A DNA stretch of 64,000 nucleotides from Theocolax elegans (lineage: Eukaryota; Arthropoda; Insecta; Hymenoptera; Cerocephalidae): contig CM047425.1 in assembly GCA_026168455.1 (NCBI GenBank), forward strand, positions 7,166,001-7,230,000, in the 5' to 3' direction. This document shows, piece by piece, positions 38,701 to 52,105 of the stretch. Position 1 is the first letter of the stretch; every line of letters begins with the position of its first letter. The position numbers were made by a program, and so were the translations under genes. Under the pieces are notes generated by a model. That model was not told the DNA's origin, made no database searches, and saw only the letters and a list, made by a program, of their open reading frames with translations.

Positions 38701-41700
38701 TAGAAATTATTTACAATATGCTATATAGTAATATAGTAAATTTTATTTTATAGACCGTGTGCTATGGTCGTACCTGATTTTGAATTAATCTGCGAAATTA
38801 TGTTGGTGGCAGAAGGCTTTCAGGAAGCTCGACTTCTCGCTCGAAAGTTTATCACCTTGTATACCTTATGTCGTGAGCTTCTTTCGAAGCAAGATCATTA
38901 CGATTGGGGTCTCAGAGCTATCAAATCCGTCTTGGTAGTAGCGGGTAAACTTAAACGAGGTGACCGAACTCGACCAGAAGATCAGGTGCTTATGCGAGCA
39001 CTTCGAGATTTCAATACACCCAAAATCGTTACCGACGATGTACCAGTCTTTATGGGACTTATCGGTACATTTTTGTATTAAAATTCATTTATTAATAAAA
39101 TCATGTATTCTTATACTTTCTAAACATTTTTACAGGAGATCTGTTCCCTGCTTTGAATGTTCCAAGAAAACGTGATATGAACTTTGAACAGGATGTAAGA
39201 AAAGCCACTTTAGATCTTAAGTTACAACCAGAAGATGGTTTTATACTGAAAGTAAGATTTATCTAACTTATCTAAATTGATTATTCTGAGAAAGAATCGT
39301 TAAAATAATTGAAAATATAACTCTAAGGTGGTACAATTGGAAGAGTTGCTATTCGTTCGCCACTCCGTATTCGTTGTGGGATTTTCTGGAACGGGCAAAA
39401 CACAAGTATGGAAGACACTATTCCGCACGTATCAAAATCAGAAACGCAAACCGCTTTTCAACGATTTAAATCCAAAAGCTGTTACAAACGATGAACTTTT
39501 TGGAATTATCAATCCAGCAACCAGAGAATGGAAGGACGGGTATATTGAAAATACTTTTACACTATGAAATTCAACGGAATTATTCTTAAGGGTGAGCGTG
39601 TGCATTTTCAGTTTGGTTTCGGTATTGATGCGCGATCAAGCAAATATGTCGGGTGATGGTCCAAAATGGATTATCTTTGATGGTGATATAGATCCTATGT
39701 GGATTGAGTCTCTCAACACAGTTATGGATGACAACAAAGTGTTAACACTTGCCAGTAACGAAAGAATAGCTCTCACTAAACATATGCGACTCCTTTTTGA
39801 AATATCAAATTTAAGGTTAGTTAAATAATTTATCTTTAAATATAAAAATTCTATTAAATTTGTTAATAACTATAGAACAGCTACACCTGCGACGGTCTCA
39901 AGAGCAGGAATTCTCTACATCAACCCTCAAGATCTGGGATGGAGTCCGTCAGTATATTAATCTACTGTATTTAAATACGTTTCTTGTATACAATTTGGTT
40001 CAATTGCTTATCGAAATTTTAGATTTGTACAAAGTTGGATCGAAACACGCGACACATCTGAACGCGGAATCCTCTTAGTCCTGTTTGAAAAGTATATCCC
40101 TCCACTCTTGGATGTAACCAAATCAAAGTTCAAAAAAATTACACCTATTCCTGAAATTTGCCATCTGGAAATGTTATGTAACTTACTTGATTGCTTTTTA
40201 ACTAAAGAAAATGTTCCACCCGATTGCCCGAAAGAATGGTAAACATATTTACTCTATTGAATTATAATTATTCGATTATTTTCATTGACACCTGTACTTA
40301 TTGGTGCGACTAGGTACGAATTGTACTTTGTATTCTCTTGTATTTGGGCTTTCGGTTCGGCAATGTTTCAAGATCAATTGGTCGATTGGCGAAAGGAATT
40401 TAGCAAGTGGTGGATAAGCGAATTCAAGGCTGTTAAATTTCCACCCGGTGGTATTATTTTCAATTATTTTATTGATCCTGAAACGAAAAAACTTTTACCA
40501 TGGGAACAGAAAGTTGGTAGATTCGATCTTGACACAGATATTCCCCTTCAGGTACATTTGTTTACAAAATTTAAAAAAGATTAATTTATCTACATTAAAA
40601 TAAATCAATAAACATTATCACCATACATATCGATAAAGGCGACGTTAGTACCAACCGGTGAAACGGTGCGCATTAGATTTTTCATGGATTTATTAATGGC
40701 TCGTAAAGTACCTGTGATGTTGATCGGAGGTGCAGGATCTGGTAAAAGTGTCATAGTCGGAGACAAACTTTCTAGTCTTTCCGATAATTACAACATAGCT
40801 AACGTTCCATTTAATTATTATACGACTTCTGGTAAATACTGTTTTTTACTAATGTAAAAAGTATATTTATACGATAAAATGTTTTTATTATGTTAAAAAT
40901 ATATTTTCGTTACAAAGAAATGTTACAAAGAGTTTTGGAAAAACCGCTCGAGAAAAAGGCTGGGCGAAATTATGGACCACCAGGTACGAAATTTCTTGTA
41001 TATTTTATTGACGATATGAATATGCCCGAAGTTGATGAATACGGAACAGTCCAACCGCACACGATAATTCGACAACACATGGATTATGGCCATTGGTAAG
41101 AATAATTGCATTGACAAAATTTCTAAACAACATATTCCGTTCTTCATAAAGTTTTCGATTATAGGTATGATAGACAAAAATTCACATTGAAAGATGTGCA
41201 CAACACTCAATACGTGTCATGCATGAATCCTACTGCTGGAAGCTTTACTATTGATCCTCGTCTTCAACGACACTTTGCTGCATTTGCTGTGAGGTATTAT
41301 ACTTATAAGCTGAAAACTTTTTTTTTAATATTAATCAGAATCTTTTAATAATTCTTTATATTTAATAAATGTTTTTCTTTCCGATCCTAAGTTTTCCTGG
41401 TAAAGAAGCCTTGATTACCATATACAGTCAAATATTAGAACAGCATTTAACGAATCCGAGAAACAAGATAAACGTAGCAATTGTCAAACTGCTCGATCCG
41501 TTTATACAAAGTGCTTTATATCTTCATGAAAAAGTTTCGTCGACTTTCCTACCAACTGCTATAAAGTTTCATTACGTGTTTAATCTACGAGATTTGTCCA
41601 ACATTTTTCAAGTATTTTTAAACATTTTCATATACGAAAGAAGTATTGTCAGCATAGCTAATTGCGTATTTTTATTCAAGGGTCTTCTATTTGCAAATGG

Positions 41701-44700
41701 TAATACGATACCAAATCCTATTTTCTTTCTACGTTTATTTGTTCACGAAGCTACGCGAGTCTACTGCGACAAGTTGGTTTCTTTTGAGGATAAAGAAGTG
41801 TTTGATCAACTTCTACGTGATTCCCTTAGAAAATTTATTCCGGTATTTTTTTTCTTCTGGAATACCTTAAAATTGTGCAAATAATATAATTATTATGGTT
41901 TTTAGGCATTTGAAGAAAACTTTGTTTTCGAAGAGCCAATAATTTTCTGCCACTTTGCTGAAGGAATTGGTGACCCAAAATATATGCCCATACGTAATTG
42001 GCCTCACCTCGAGAAGTTACTCGGCGATGCTTTAGCAAATTATAATGAATTGGTATTTATATAACATTAATTTATTCAAGAAATTTGTGTAAATTATAAT
42101 GGTTTCAGGTATCTGCGATGAGTTTGGTAATGTTCGAAGATGCAATGTATCACGTATGCCGGATCAATCGTATTTTAGAATCCCCTAGAGGTAACGCATT
42201 ACTCGTTGGTGTTGGTGGTATGGGAAAACAATCATTGTCTAGACTTTCTTCTTTTATTTCCTCTTTGGAGGTAAACAAATTATTCAATTTTTATTTATTA
42301 CTTATACGTACATGCGTTACATGTATATTTTAATTTCTTATATAGGTGTTTCAAGTACAGTTAAGTAAAGGCTACTCTATGAACGATCTCAAAGCGGATT
42401 TGTCTCTTCTTTACATAAAAGCAGGACTAAAAAATATTGGGATTACGTTTCTGATGACGGACTCCCAAGTGGCACAAGAAAAGTTTTTGGTTGTGGTAAA
42501 CGATATGTTGGCTTCTGGTGAAATCGCTGATCTCTTTCCAGATGACCAGCTCGATAATATTATCAATTCTATGAGAAATGAAGTAATTTAATTATAGTTT
42601 AATTACACACAACTATTTTTTTTTAATTCCAATATTAAAGTGTATCTTATATTATGATAAATGCAATAGGTGAAACAAGCTGGCATATTTGATACAAAGG
42701 AGAATTGTTGGAAATTTTTTATTGATAAAGTAAGAAAGCAATTGAAGTGTATTCTATGCTTTTCTCCTGTTGGTGCGACGTTGCGAAGAAGAGCCAGACA
42801 ATTCCCAGCACTTGTTAATTGTACTTCTATCAATTGGTTCCAAGATTGGCCCCAAGAAGCTCTAGAATCCGTCTCATTACAATTTCTTACTGTAGGTTTT
42901 ATTATTTTTATTTTAAGAAGGTATTTACTGATCAGTTATTTGGTTTTTAGGGACTGGCTGCACTTCCTGAAGACTTTCGACACTCGGTGTCTCTTTTCAT
43001 GTCATATATTCATACGAGCGTTAACGAAGTTTCTAAAATTTATTTACAAAACGAAAGAAGATACAATTATACAACTCCAAAATCGTTTTTGGAACAAATT
43101 GCTCTGTACTCAAAGTTGTTGACGGAAAAGACTCACGATATTAAAGCTAAGATAGAAAGGTTGGAAAATGGATTAGAGAAACTTAATACTTGCGCCGTAC
43201 AAGTAAATATGAATTAAAATTTTATCATTATGTACACATATTGTTTCGATTATACTACCTGTGTTCTAAACATTTTGTTAGGCCGATGCATTGAAACTAG
43301 TTTTGGCAGTGCAAGAGGTCGAACTCAAAAAGAAAAATGATGTAGCTGATAAAATTTTGGCCGAGGTCACCGCTGAAAATACCAAGGCAGAAGTAGAAAA
43401 AGCATTTGGTAAATTAATTCTAAAACTAAACAACCCTAAAAAACAACTAAAAAATTTAATTAATAAAACTAAATAACCCTTTTGTTAAAAAATACAAGTC
43501 AATTAGATTTTCTCGCTGACATAACTCTTCTGAATTTTAGTTTCCGAGGAAGAAGCGAAAGTTGCCGATATAAAAGAAAGCGTTTCCGAAAAGCAAAGAA
43601 GATGTGATGCAGATTTAGTAAAAGCTGAACCAGCGGTTCGACAAGCAGAAGCTGCCTTGGATACATTGAATAAAGTAATACTTATCTTTAGCAAGTATTG
43701 AAAATGAAAAATGTACCGTTAAACTAACATATCTATTAAATTCTATTCAATTTTTAGAACAATTTAACAGAATTGAAAGCTTTTGCTTCACCACCCAAAG
43801 CTGTCGCTAAAGTTGCCGAAGCTGTGCTCGTCTTATTTTCGCCTAAAGGCAAAGTACCAAAAGATAGAAGCTGGAAAGTTTGCAAAGCTATGATGGGAAG
43901 CGCTGATCAATTTTTGTCAAATCTTAGAAACTATGATAAGGAAAATATACATCCCGATTGCGTAAAAGCTATTCAACCGTACATCAAAGATAAAGGCAAT
44001 TTATCTTCCTAATATTATTTTAAAAACTAAGTTTTTTTTTACTTCATTTCAATGTAACAAAGTATTAAATAAAATTTTACAAATGTTTTTGTAGAATTTG
44101 AACCAGAATTTATTGCCTCTAAATCTCAAGCAGCAGCCGGTTTGTGCAGTTGGGTTGTTAATATTATGATATTCCACTACATAAACGAACAAGTGAAACC
44201 TCTGAGACAGGCTTTAGCAGCAGCTAATGCTGAGCTTAAAGCTGCCATGGACAAATTAACTTCTTTGCGTGCACGTTTAGCGGTTAGTTAATTATACATC
44301 GAATTTGATATCTTAAAGCTGACGATGAATTTCTTTAGGAATTGCAAAAAGTGTTGGATGCATTGAGCGAAAAAATGGATATTGCGATGGGAGAAAAACA
44401 AAAATGCCAAGCAGAAGCGGATGCCACTGCTACAGCTATAGATTTGGCGAACAGATTAGTAAACGGCTTAGGATCAGAAAAAATTCGCTGGGCTGATACA
44501 GTCACAGAGTAAGCATTAAATGTATTAACGGTTATTGAATATTTTAAGTAAAGGAAAATGATAGATGCTTTATAAATACTCGGTATTTTTATTATTAAGA
44601 TTACAGGTTTCAGCTGAAAAAATACCGGGCGACGTTCTTTTAGTAACGGCATTCATATCTTACGTAGGATGTTTTAGTCGGAAATATCGGTTGGATTTAA

Positions 44701-47700
44701 TGAACCATCACTGGTTACCATTTATAAACAATCTTAGTTCGCCGATACCTAGAACAGAAGATTTAGATCCTCTAACATTACTGACAGATGACGCACAAAT
44801 AGCACAGTGGAACAACGAAGGTACTTTGATTGTGTAATTAGTATGAAAGATGACGATGACATAGTATCTTACTATGAATAAACGTAGGTTTACCATCCGA
44901 CCGAATGTCGGCTGAAAATGCAACGATACTGACGAATTCCGCGAGATGGCCGTTAATGATCGATCCACAACTACAAGGAATTAAATGGATAAAAAATAAA
45001 TATGGTGACGATCTCAAAATTCTTAGATTGACGCAAAGAAATTACTTGGACAAAATTGAGATTGCAATTACGAATGGTGAGATTGTCTTGTTAGAAAATA
45101 TCATGGAAACCGTGGATGCTGTACTCGATCCAATTTTAGGACGTGTGTTGGTAAAGAAAGGACGGTAATTCCACCTTAACAATATATAATAAAATATAAA
45201 CATCTTTCATCCTCGACAAAAATAAATTTATTAATATTACTGAAAACTTATTTTTAAGAGCTATTAAAATTGGAGATCGAGAAATTGACTACAATCCGAG
45301 CTTCCGACTGATTTTACAAACGAAACTAGCTAATCCACATTACAAACCAGAAATGCAAGCTCAAACAACGTTAATTAATTTTACGGTAACCCAAGATGGA
45401 TTAGAAGAGCAATTGCTCGGTGAAGTTGTAAAAGTTGAGAGACCGGATCTCGAATCGACCAAATCAGAATTAACCAAGCAACAGAATACATTTAAAATCA
45501 CGCTTAAGACTTTAGAAGATGATTTGTTACATAGGTTTGAAAATTGAAATTTCTAATTTTCTGTTTTCATATACTTTGTATCTATGATTTAGTTACTACT
45601 AAACAATTAATATTTGACGAATTCATCATATCATATAACAAATTTAATTTATTAGATTATCATCGGCTGGTCCAGATGTTTTAAGCGACGTAGCGCTTGT
45701 CGAGAATCTTGAGATAACAAAACGCACCGCAGCAGAAATTCAGATGAGAGTTATCGAGGCTCGAGCAACCTCAGAAAGAATTGATGAAGCTCGCGAATGG
45801 TATCGATCAGCTGCATGTCGCGCTAGTTTACTTTACTTCATCCTAAATGACCTTAGCAAGATCAATATGATGTATCAATTTTCGCTTAAAGCTTTTAGTG
45901 TTGTATTCCACAACGCTATTAGGTAAAAAATTGTACAATCATATTTTACACATAATCGACTAATTCATCGAAACTGGAAATAAATTTTTACAGATTCGCT
46001 GAACCTGCTGAAGTTATAAATAAACGAGTTTTCAATTTGATTGATAGTATTACTTACATGGTGTTTGTTTACACAAGTAGAGGACTTTTCGAAGCTGACA
46101 AACTTACATTCTTGTGCCAAATGACAATACAAGTATATCGGTATTTGAGTATTATTTAATTTAGTTTTATTTATTTTACTAAAATTTAAAACTTCGTATA
46201 CAGATTTTACTACAAACAGGCGAAGTTAAACGTTCGGAAGTGGACTTCCTGCTTCGTTATCCATACGATCCACTCGTTGTAACACCTGTCGACTTTCTAA
46301 CCAACACAAATTGGGGTGGTATTAAACATCTTAGCTCTCAAGAAGAATTCGTCAATCTTGACAAAGACATTGAAGGAGCAGCTAAGCGTTGGAAGAAATT
46401 TGTGGAATCGGAAAAACCAGAAAGAGAAAAATTTCCACAAGAATGGAAGAATAAATCAGCGTTTCAAAGGCTTTGTATGATGCGTTGTCTTAGACTCGAC
46501 CGAATGACCTACGCAGTCAAGTAAATTGTGCAAAAGTATATGCATTAAATATTCAGAATTATTATTATATTACAAATATTTCATAGGTGTTTTGTAGAAG
46601 AAAAGTTAGGCCCAAAATTTGTTGAATCCCGATCTCCGTCATTCACAAAATCTTTTGAAGAAACGAGTTCTGTTACTCCAGTATTCTTCATTTTATCTCC
46701 TGGAGTGGATCCATTAAAGGTAATGTAATGTAATGAAAGTAGTAATAAATAATTTTCATTACGATGCGAATTGATAATACTTCAACAGGACGTAGAAAAA
46801 CTGGGAGAAAAATTAGGCTTTACTGCGGTAGCTCGTAAATTTCACAATGTATCATTGGGTCAAGGTCAAGAGCCCATAGCTGAAGCTGCGATGGATTTAG
46901 CTGCCGAAGAAGGTCACTGGGTAATTTTGCAAAATGTTCATCTCGTAAGAAGCTGGCTTACAAATCTTGAGAAAAAACTCGAGCAGCTAGCAGAGGCACC
47001 GCATAATGATTATCGATTGTTCATTAGTGCAGAGCCCACTTCTGATCCTCATGAATCCATCATTCCACAGGTATTTAATGAAACATTAGGAAAATAAGTT
47101 GAAAATAAAGCTTTGTAAACAAATATTTTAAACGCGAGACAGCTTAAAAACATATTTGACATGAATAATTTGACTTAACGAATATTCGATGAAACGTTGC
47201 GCAGGGTATTTTGGAATCTGCGATCAAAATAACGAATGAACCTCCGACAGGGATGCATGCTAATATTCATAAAGCTTTGGACAATTTTACTCAAGAAACT
47301 CTTGAATCGTGTACGAAGGAAACTGAATTCAAAGCTATACTTTTTGCTTTATGTTATTATCATGCTGTCGTTGCTGAGAGACGAAGATTCGGACCACAAG
47401 GTTGGAACAGGGTAAATATCGTTCAATATAATAACTTCCGCACTTGTTAGATAAATATTCACAAAAAAAATCTTTTAGATATATCCATTTAATTTTGGAG
47501 ATCTTACGATTAGCGTATCAGTACTTTTGAATTACCTAGAGAGTAATACTCGAGTACCATGGGAAGACCTTCGGTATCTTTTTGGTGAAATCATGTATGG
47601 TGGTCATATAACTGACGATTGGGATCGAAGACTTTGTCAAACGTATCTTTTAGAATTTTTAAAGCCTGATCTCGTTGAGGCTGATTTGAATTTTGCGCCT

Positions 47701-49208
47701 GGTTTCCAAGCACCACCTAACTCTGACTATGTTGCTTATCACCAGTACATTGATGACTTTTTACCACCAGAAAGTCCTGTTTTGTACGGACTCCATCCAA
47801 ACGCTGAAATCGGTAATAATTGACTTTTTCTACTTGAATAAATAAACTTATTATTCTGCAGGAGTATATCGTAGTCAAATAATAATACTTGCTAATTTTT
47901 TATAATTTTAACAAGAGATTATTACATTTTAGGGTTTTTAACTGTAACGTCAGAAAATTTGTTTCGCACAGTATTGGAAATGCAACCACGAGACGTTGGT
48001 GAAGCCGCGGGTGTTGGCATGTCTCGCGAGGATAAGGTGAAAAATGTAATTGAAGATATAATGGACAAACTACCCGAGGAATTCAACATTGTTGAATTGA
48101 TGTCAAAGGTAAAATTATAGATAAGTTAATATTAAATTCATGAACTTTAAGTAATATGAAATAAATTAGGCTGAAGAAAGAACACCGTACACAATTGTCG
48201 CTTTTCAAGAATGCGAAAGAATGAATATTTTGTGTGGTGAATTGCGAAGATCATTGGTAGAACTAGAACTAGGATTGAAGGTTTGCGATTACTTTAAATA
48301 CAATAAAGATTTTTCAGTATAAATCAAGGCTTGTCTCGTATTAGGGAGAACTCACGATAAATGCGGATATGGAGGATCTTCAAAATTATTTATACATGGA
48401 TATGGTTCCACCATCATGGACGAAGAGAGCTTATCCTTCCAGCTTAAGTCTGACAAATTGGTTTGCCGATCTTTTAAATCGACATAGTGAATTGTTATCC
48501 TGGACTAGTGACTTTACGGTATACCTTTATCATTTGCCATTTGTCAACTTCCATCTACTTATTACTAACCGTTATTTAACGTACATTTGCAGTTACCGTC
48601 ATCTGTTTGGTTAGCGGGATTTTTCAATCCCCAGTCATTCCTTACCGCTATAATGCAGCAAACTGCACGAAAAAACGAGTGGCCCTTGGATAAAATGTGT
48701 CTTTATTGCGACGTGACTAAAAAGCAGAAGGAAGATTTTAAGTTAGTCTTTATTTACTAGAATATCTTTTATATAAGTCTTTTTATAGGTATATAGCTTA
48801 CTATTCTATAATTCAATAAACGACGTTATAATAAAGTATAAATATCTTTACACAATAATAATCTAGTTTTAAGAATTTCATAAAAACTTAATGATACCAT
48901 GCGCTTATTTCAGAGCACCACCACGCGAAGGAGCATATATAAATGGTTTGTACATGGAAGGAGCTCGTTGGGATATTGGAGCTGGTACAATTGCTGATTC
49001 CAGATTAAAAGAGCTATTCCCTCAAATGCCCGTCGTTTTTATCAAGGCTATCACGCAGGACAAACAGGAATTAAAAAATATGTACGAATGTCCAGTCTAT
49101 AGAACTCGTTCGCGTGGTCTCACTTATGTGTGGACCTTTAATCTCAAAAGTAAAGAAAAACCTACTAAATGGACACTCGCTGGAGTTGCTATTCTTTTAC
49201 AAATTTAA
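29725..49208 (+). CDS. Axonemal outer-arm dynein heavy chain, beta type (DNAH9/11/17; Dhc93AB/kl-5 class), 68 exons, 4545 aa
   Basis: Motor of the ciliary or sperm outer arm. Exons: 29725..29850,29977..30210,30302..30412,30519..30720,30812..30961,31043..31257,31365..31598,31680..31883,31948..32139,32224..32433,32516..32793,32858..32976,33090..33389,33507..33576,33644..33859,33934..34162,34251..34346,34421..34770,34831..34987,35084..35316,35395..35684,35757..35905,36100..36345,36403..36627,36702..36903,36959..37057,37131..37198,37455..37671,37752..37947,38015..38285,38358..38620,38754..39064,39136..39251,39328..39539,39612..39815,39876..39947,40023..40238,40314..40551,40639..40831,40918..41095,41165..41293,41392..41611,41681..41842,41906..42052,42109..42270,42346..42582,42670..42891,42951..43202,43282..43408,43541..43674,43758..43995,44095..44282,44339..44508,44600..44820,44888..45164,45259..45534,45656..45922,45994..46132,46204..46520,46587..46719,46789..47070,47205..47411,47479..47812,47933..48108,48170..48280,48345..48518,48593..48741,48914..49208. 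Sum 13638 bp. P-loops: AAA1 [10 protein letters not shown] (residue 1930), AAA2 GFSGTGKTQ (2211), AAA3 GGAGSGKS (2537), AAA4 GVGGMGKQ (2884). The AAA1 context [13 protein letters not shown] is typical of the beta class. The microtubule-binding stalk is roughly 3060-3430. An acidic insert sits at about 860-926. Confidence 0.93.
38184..38213 (+). other. AAA1 Walker A (main ATPase site) of the dynein heavy chain
   Basis: Encodes [10 protein letters not shown], followed by [23 protein letters not shown]1 is the ring's principal ATP-hydrolysing module. All residues expected for catalysis of nucleotide binding (GxxGxGKT) are intact, so the gene looks functional. Confidence 0.9.
38284..38289 (+). 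other. Non-canonical GC-AG splice donor in dynein exon 30
   Basis: The exon must end after DYK (AAA) and resume at [15 protein letters not shown]. The intron begins GCATGT instead of GT. A nearby GT at 38290 would put a stop codon shortly after the junction. The acceptor TTTTTTAG at 38357 is normal. Confidence 0.8.
41612..41680 (+). other. 69-bp stop-free, in-frame intron in the dynein gene
   Basis: Starts GTATTT and ends TTCAAG, length 69, no stop in the coding frame. Splicing gives [15 protein letters not shown], which matches the conserved dynein sequence [12 protein letters not shown], so it is an intron. Retention would insert 23 residues without disrupting the frame. Confidence 0.85.
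43994..43999 (+). other. Non-canonical GC-AG splice donor in dynein exon 51
   Basis: The exon ends ATAAAG and the intron begins GCAATT. Only this junction leaves the one-base phase needed by exon 52 (AATTTGAACC) and gives PYIKDKEFEPEF, the same length as the conserved PYLQDPEFNPEF of relatives. Confidence 0.75.
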
Positions 49209-49237
49209 ATACATTTAATTTAATTATTGTAGATTGA

Positions 49238-49243
49238 AATAAA
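49238..49243 (+). terminator. Candidate poly(A) signal of the dynein heavy chain gene
   Basis: AATAAA thirty bases after the dynein stop codon, the first such hexamer. Confidence 0.6.
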
Positions 49244-52020
49244 AATTTTATGTGCAAGTGCAAACAATTCTTTGTTGTTATGAATTTTAAGAACAAACAT
49301 ATATAAAATAATTAATTATTTATGAACGTTGAAAGTTACAACAATATAATGTTAATTAAATATGGATGCAACTAACCATTCATGATACATAACGTTAAAT
49401 TTACATTTGCAGTATTAATATTTAAAAAGAAATGTAATAGATATAGAGAATTGCAAATATAAAGTACTAGAAATGGAATGAGATTAAATTGAATATTATA
49501 CGAACGGTTATATATTTTCACAAAATAGATTTGTTTAATCTCTGAAAGTTTTACGTAATTTTGTATTCAAAAACGTATTATAAGTAATACTATCCGCAAA
49601 CATATATTTCAGTATTCGCAAAATAAATCCATAATTAAATTTACCATTAATCAATTCAAAGTTACAAAATTACGATCAAATAATATTAATAAATCACAGA
49701 ATAATTAACTTTGCAAATAATACATTGCTTCAGAAAAAACGCAGCATTTTAGCAATTGTAAATGTATATATGTAGAATAGATAGAAGAATATTCGAGTTG
49801 TTTGAATTTATAAATGAAAACTGTAATTGTATTAAGAATTTTACGTGCGGAAACGCAGTTTATGCAATTTCTATTCGTGATTACGTAAGAGTTAACTATT
49901 CTCTAGAGGAATTAAAGATTTTATAATTAATTTATACGACTTTAAAGTGTTAAATATACTATACGTACTATCCATTGAATTAAATACCATTTAAATAATT
50001 TGCAATTTAAAAGTATAAAATTATAATTTTATTATAGTCTACGAATAAAAATTGAATAATTATAGGTAAATATACAATAGCTATAGGTAAAGAAACATAA
50101 TGTTGATTATAGTAATTTAAAACCTTGATAAAGGAATATTTTATATTTTTTTAAAATAAGAAAAAAAATGGAAAAATCCTTACGTGCTTAATGAATAAGT
50201 TGTATACAATTTTTGGTTGTATATAATTTTTAAAAATTACCAATTACATGCGATTAATTTAAGTCTTAACAGCAAAATGATTTTTTTTTGAAGCGAAACT
50301 CTATTACGATACTTTTCAAATATTTAAGTAGTTCATTAATTGAAGAAATAGTTACTTAAATCAAAACACTGCTTTTTCAACTTACTCATTTACATTCTCG
50401 ATCTGCACTTCTTTTTATTTATGTTACAGTCCGCTGTATTGCTGTAATATTAAAATTTAGGTATATACATTTAGATATAAGTTTCAAGAGAAAAAATAGT
50501 AGAATATTTGTTTCACAAAAAATTATTGTATTTTTATTTGAAATTGACAAACCAAATAAACTAACATAAAACAAATCGAGTAATTTTAACAAAATATTGC
50601 AACAATGTGTTGTCCAAATAAACTGTGTAAATATCTTGTTGATAAATAGCTTTTTTTTTAAATCGATTCCTGTTTATATCGCATATTATTAACGACCTCA
50701 ACACGCCGCCTTCTACATTTATATTTTGTGATGTGTGTATGTTATTTTTTTTAAATTTTTGTTTTTACATATCTTTATTTAGGTATAGACTCTCGTTTAT
50801 TCCATTAATAATGTACGCCTCAAACATATTACGGATTTCTCCACAAATTTATTTTTGTCTCTCCGTTGTACTTCGAAAAAACGTTCACGTATACACGAAT
50901 AATTCCGTAATACATATTTAGATTCAATTTGTTTGCTTTGTATAATGTCTCTAACTGATGTTGTTGTTGTTCTTGTTGTTGCCTTCTATTCGTCAAACGG
51001 CTACATTACACACTGATTTCTCATACAAACACTCGACATTATAATCTTTACAACATCTGTATCTTCTTCTTGGTTTCTTTTTGTATATGTTTCACGATCT
51101 CTCAAATTTTTCCTGTTTTCTCTTTTTTTTTTTAATATTTGCTCCTTTCTCTATAACTCCCACCCTTGTCAACGCATACACTTGTAGCAACGCATTATTG
51201 TTTATACTTATTTCATGTTATTTGGTAATTTTAGGCATAATATTAATTACATACGATACAATACATACATACAAGTGCCGGTCCACCAAGAAAAGTTTTC
51301 ACGGTATTTTGTATATATATATATATAATTTTTTTTTCTCGTCATCATTTATCCAACTCTTGTCGCAAGCAATTTTTTATGACAACTATATATATGTATG
51401 TATATATATATATATATACGAATTTTATTCTTTTTGTTTTTACAAAAGAATATTGGTAATTCACGAATAAAAATTGTTAATTATTATTGACGCAATACAC
51501 AAATAGAACGAAAATTATAAAATTTAATTTCTAATTGTAAGGAATAAAAAAAAGTTTGTTCGTTTATTATTTATCGATAATTTAACAGAAATTATAGTTT
51601 AATACAATAACATCCGTTAATTCAAATATAATACTGTTAATTACAATATAATACCATTATTCTTCAATAAAAGCATAAAGAATTGTTTAGCGTTAATTGT
51701 CAGTATACAAAGAAAGCACAGTTGAAAAGGAATACACATGTATAGGCATATTAGCGCTCCGATATTAAAGTTTATAGCGTTCCTTGAAGAAAACGAAAAT
51801 TGATTAAAAAAAAAGAAGAAAATATTAGTAAAGTACAGTTGTTAAAAGACAGCGCAGGTAGATTATTTTTTTGTTTCTTAATTGTTTCTTTATATAATAA
51901 ATCGGTTGCTATTCCGCCGCAAAGTGAAGAATAGGTCCCCCATTTAATTAATATTTTTCTTTCTTTATATAATTCACACGAATGAGTAACGCGTACATTA
52001 CACTTCATTACATAGTTAAT

Positions 52021-52105
52021 AATATATGTATGTATATATATATAATATATACACGTATACACATATGTAACATGTATGTATGTGTATATATACATATATA
52101 TTTTG
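52021..52105. repeat. TA/TATG/TACA microsatellite cluster
   Basis: Alternating purine-pyrimidine tract with ATGTATGT, TATATA and ACACGTATACACATATG segments; partly self-complementary. Confidence 0.8.

Noticed and set aside
44607..44820. Apparent one-base frameshift in dynein exon 54 when the acceptor TTACAG is used
   Set aside because: Using the acceptor seven bases upstream (TTAAG before ATTACAG) restores the frame and gives the conserved spacing to GDVLL, so there is no frameshift.
51081..51470. 129-codon plus-strand frame in the Rab3-dynein spacer
   Set aside because: Phe/Tyr/Ile-rich and running through TA repeats (translated YIYIY); no homology recognised.
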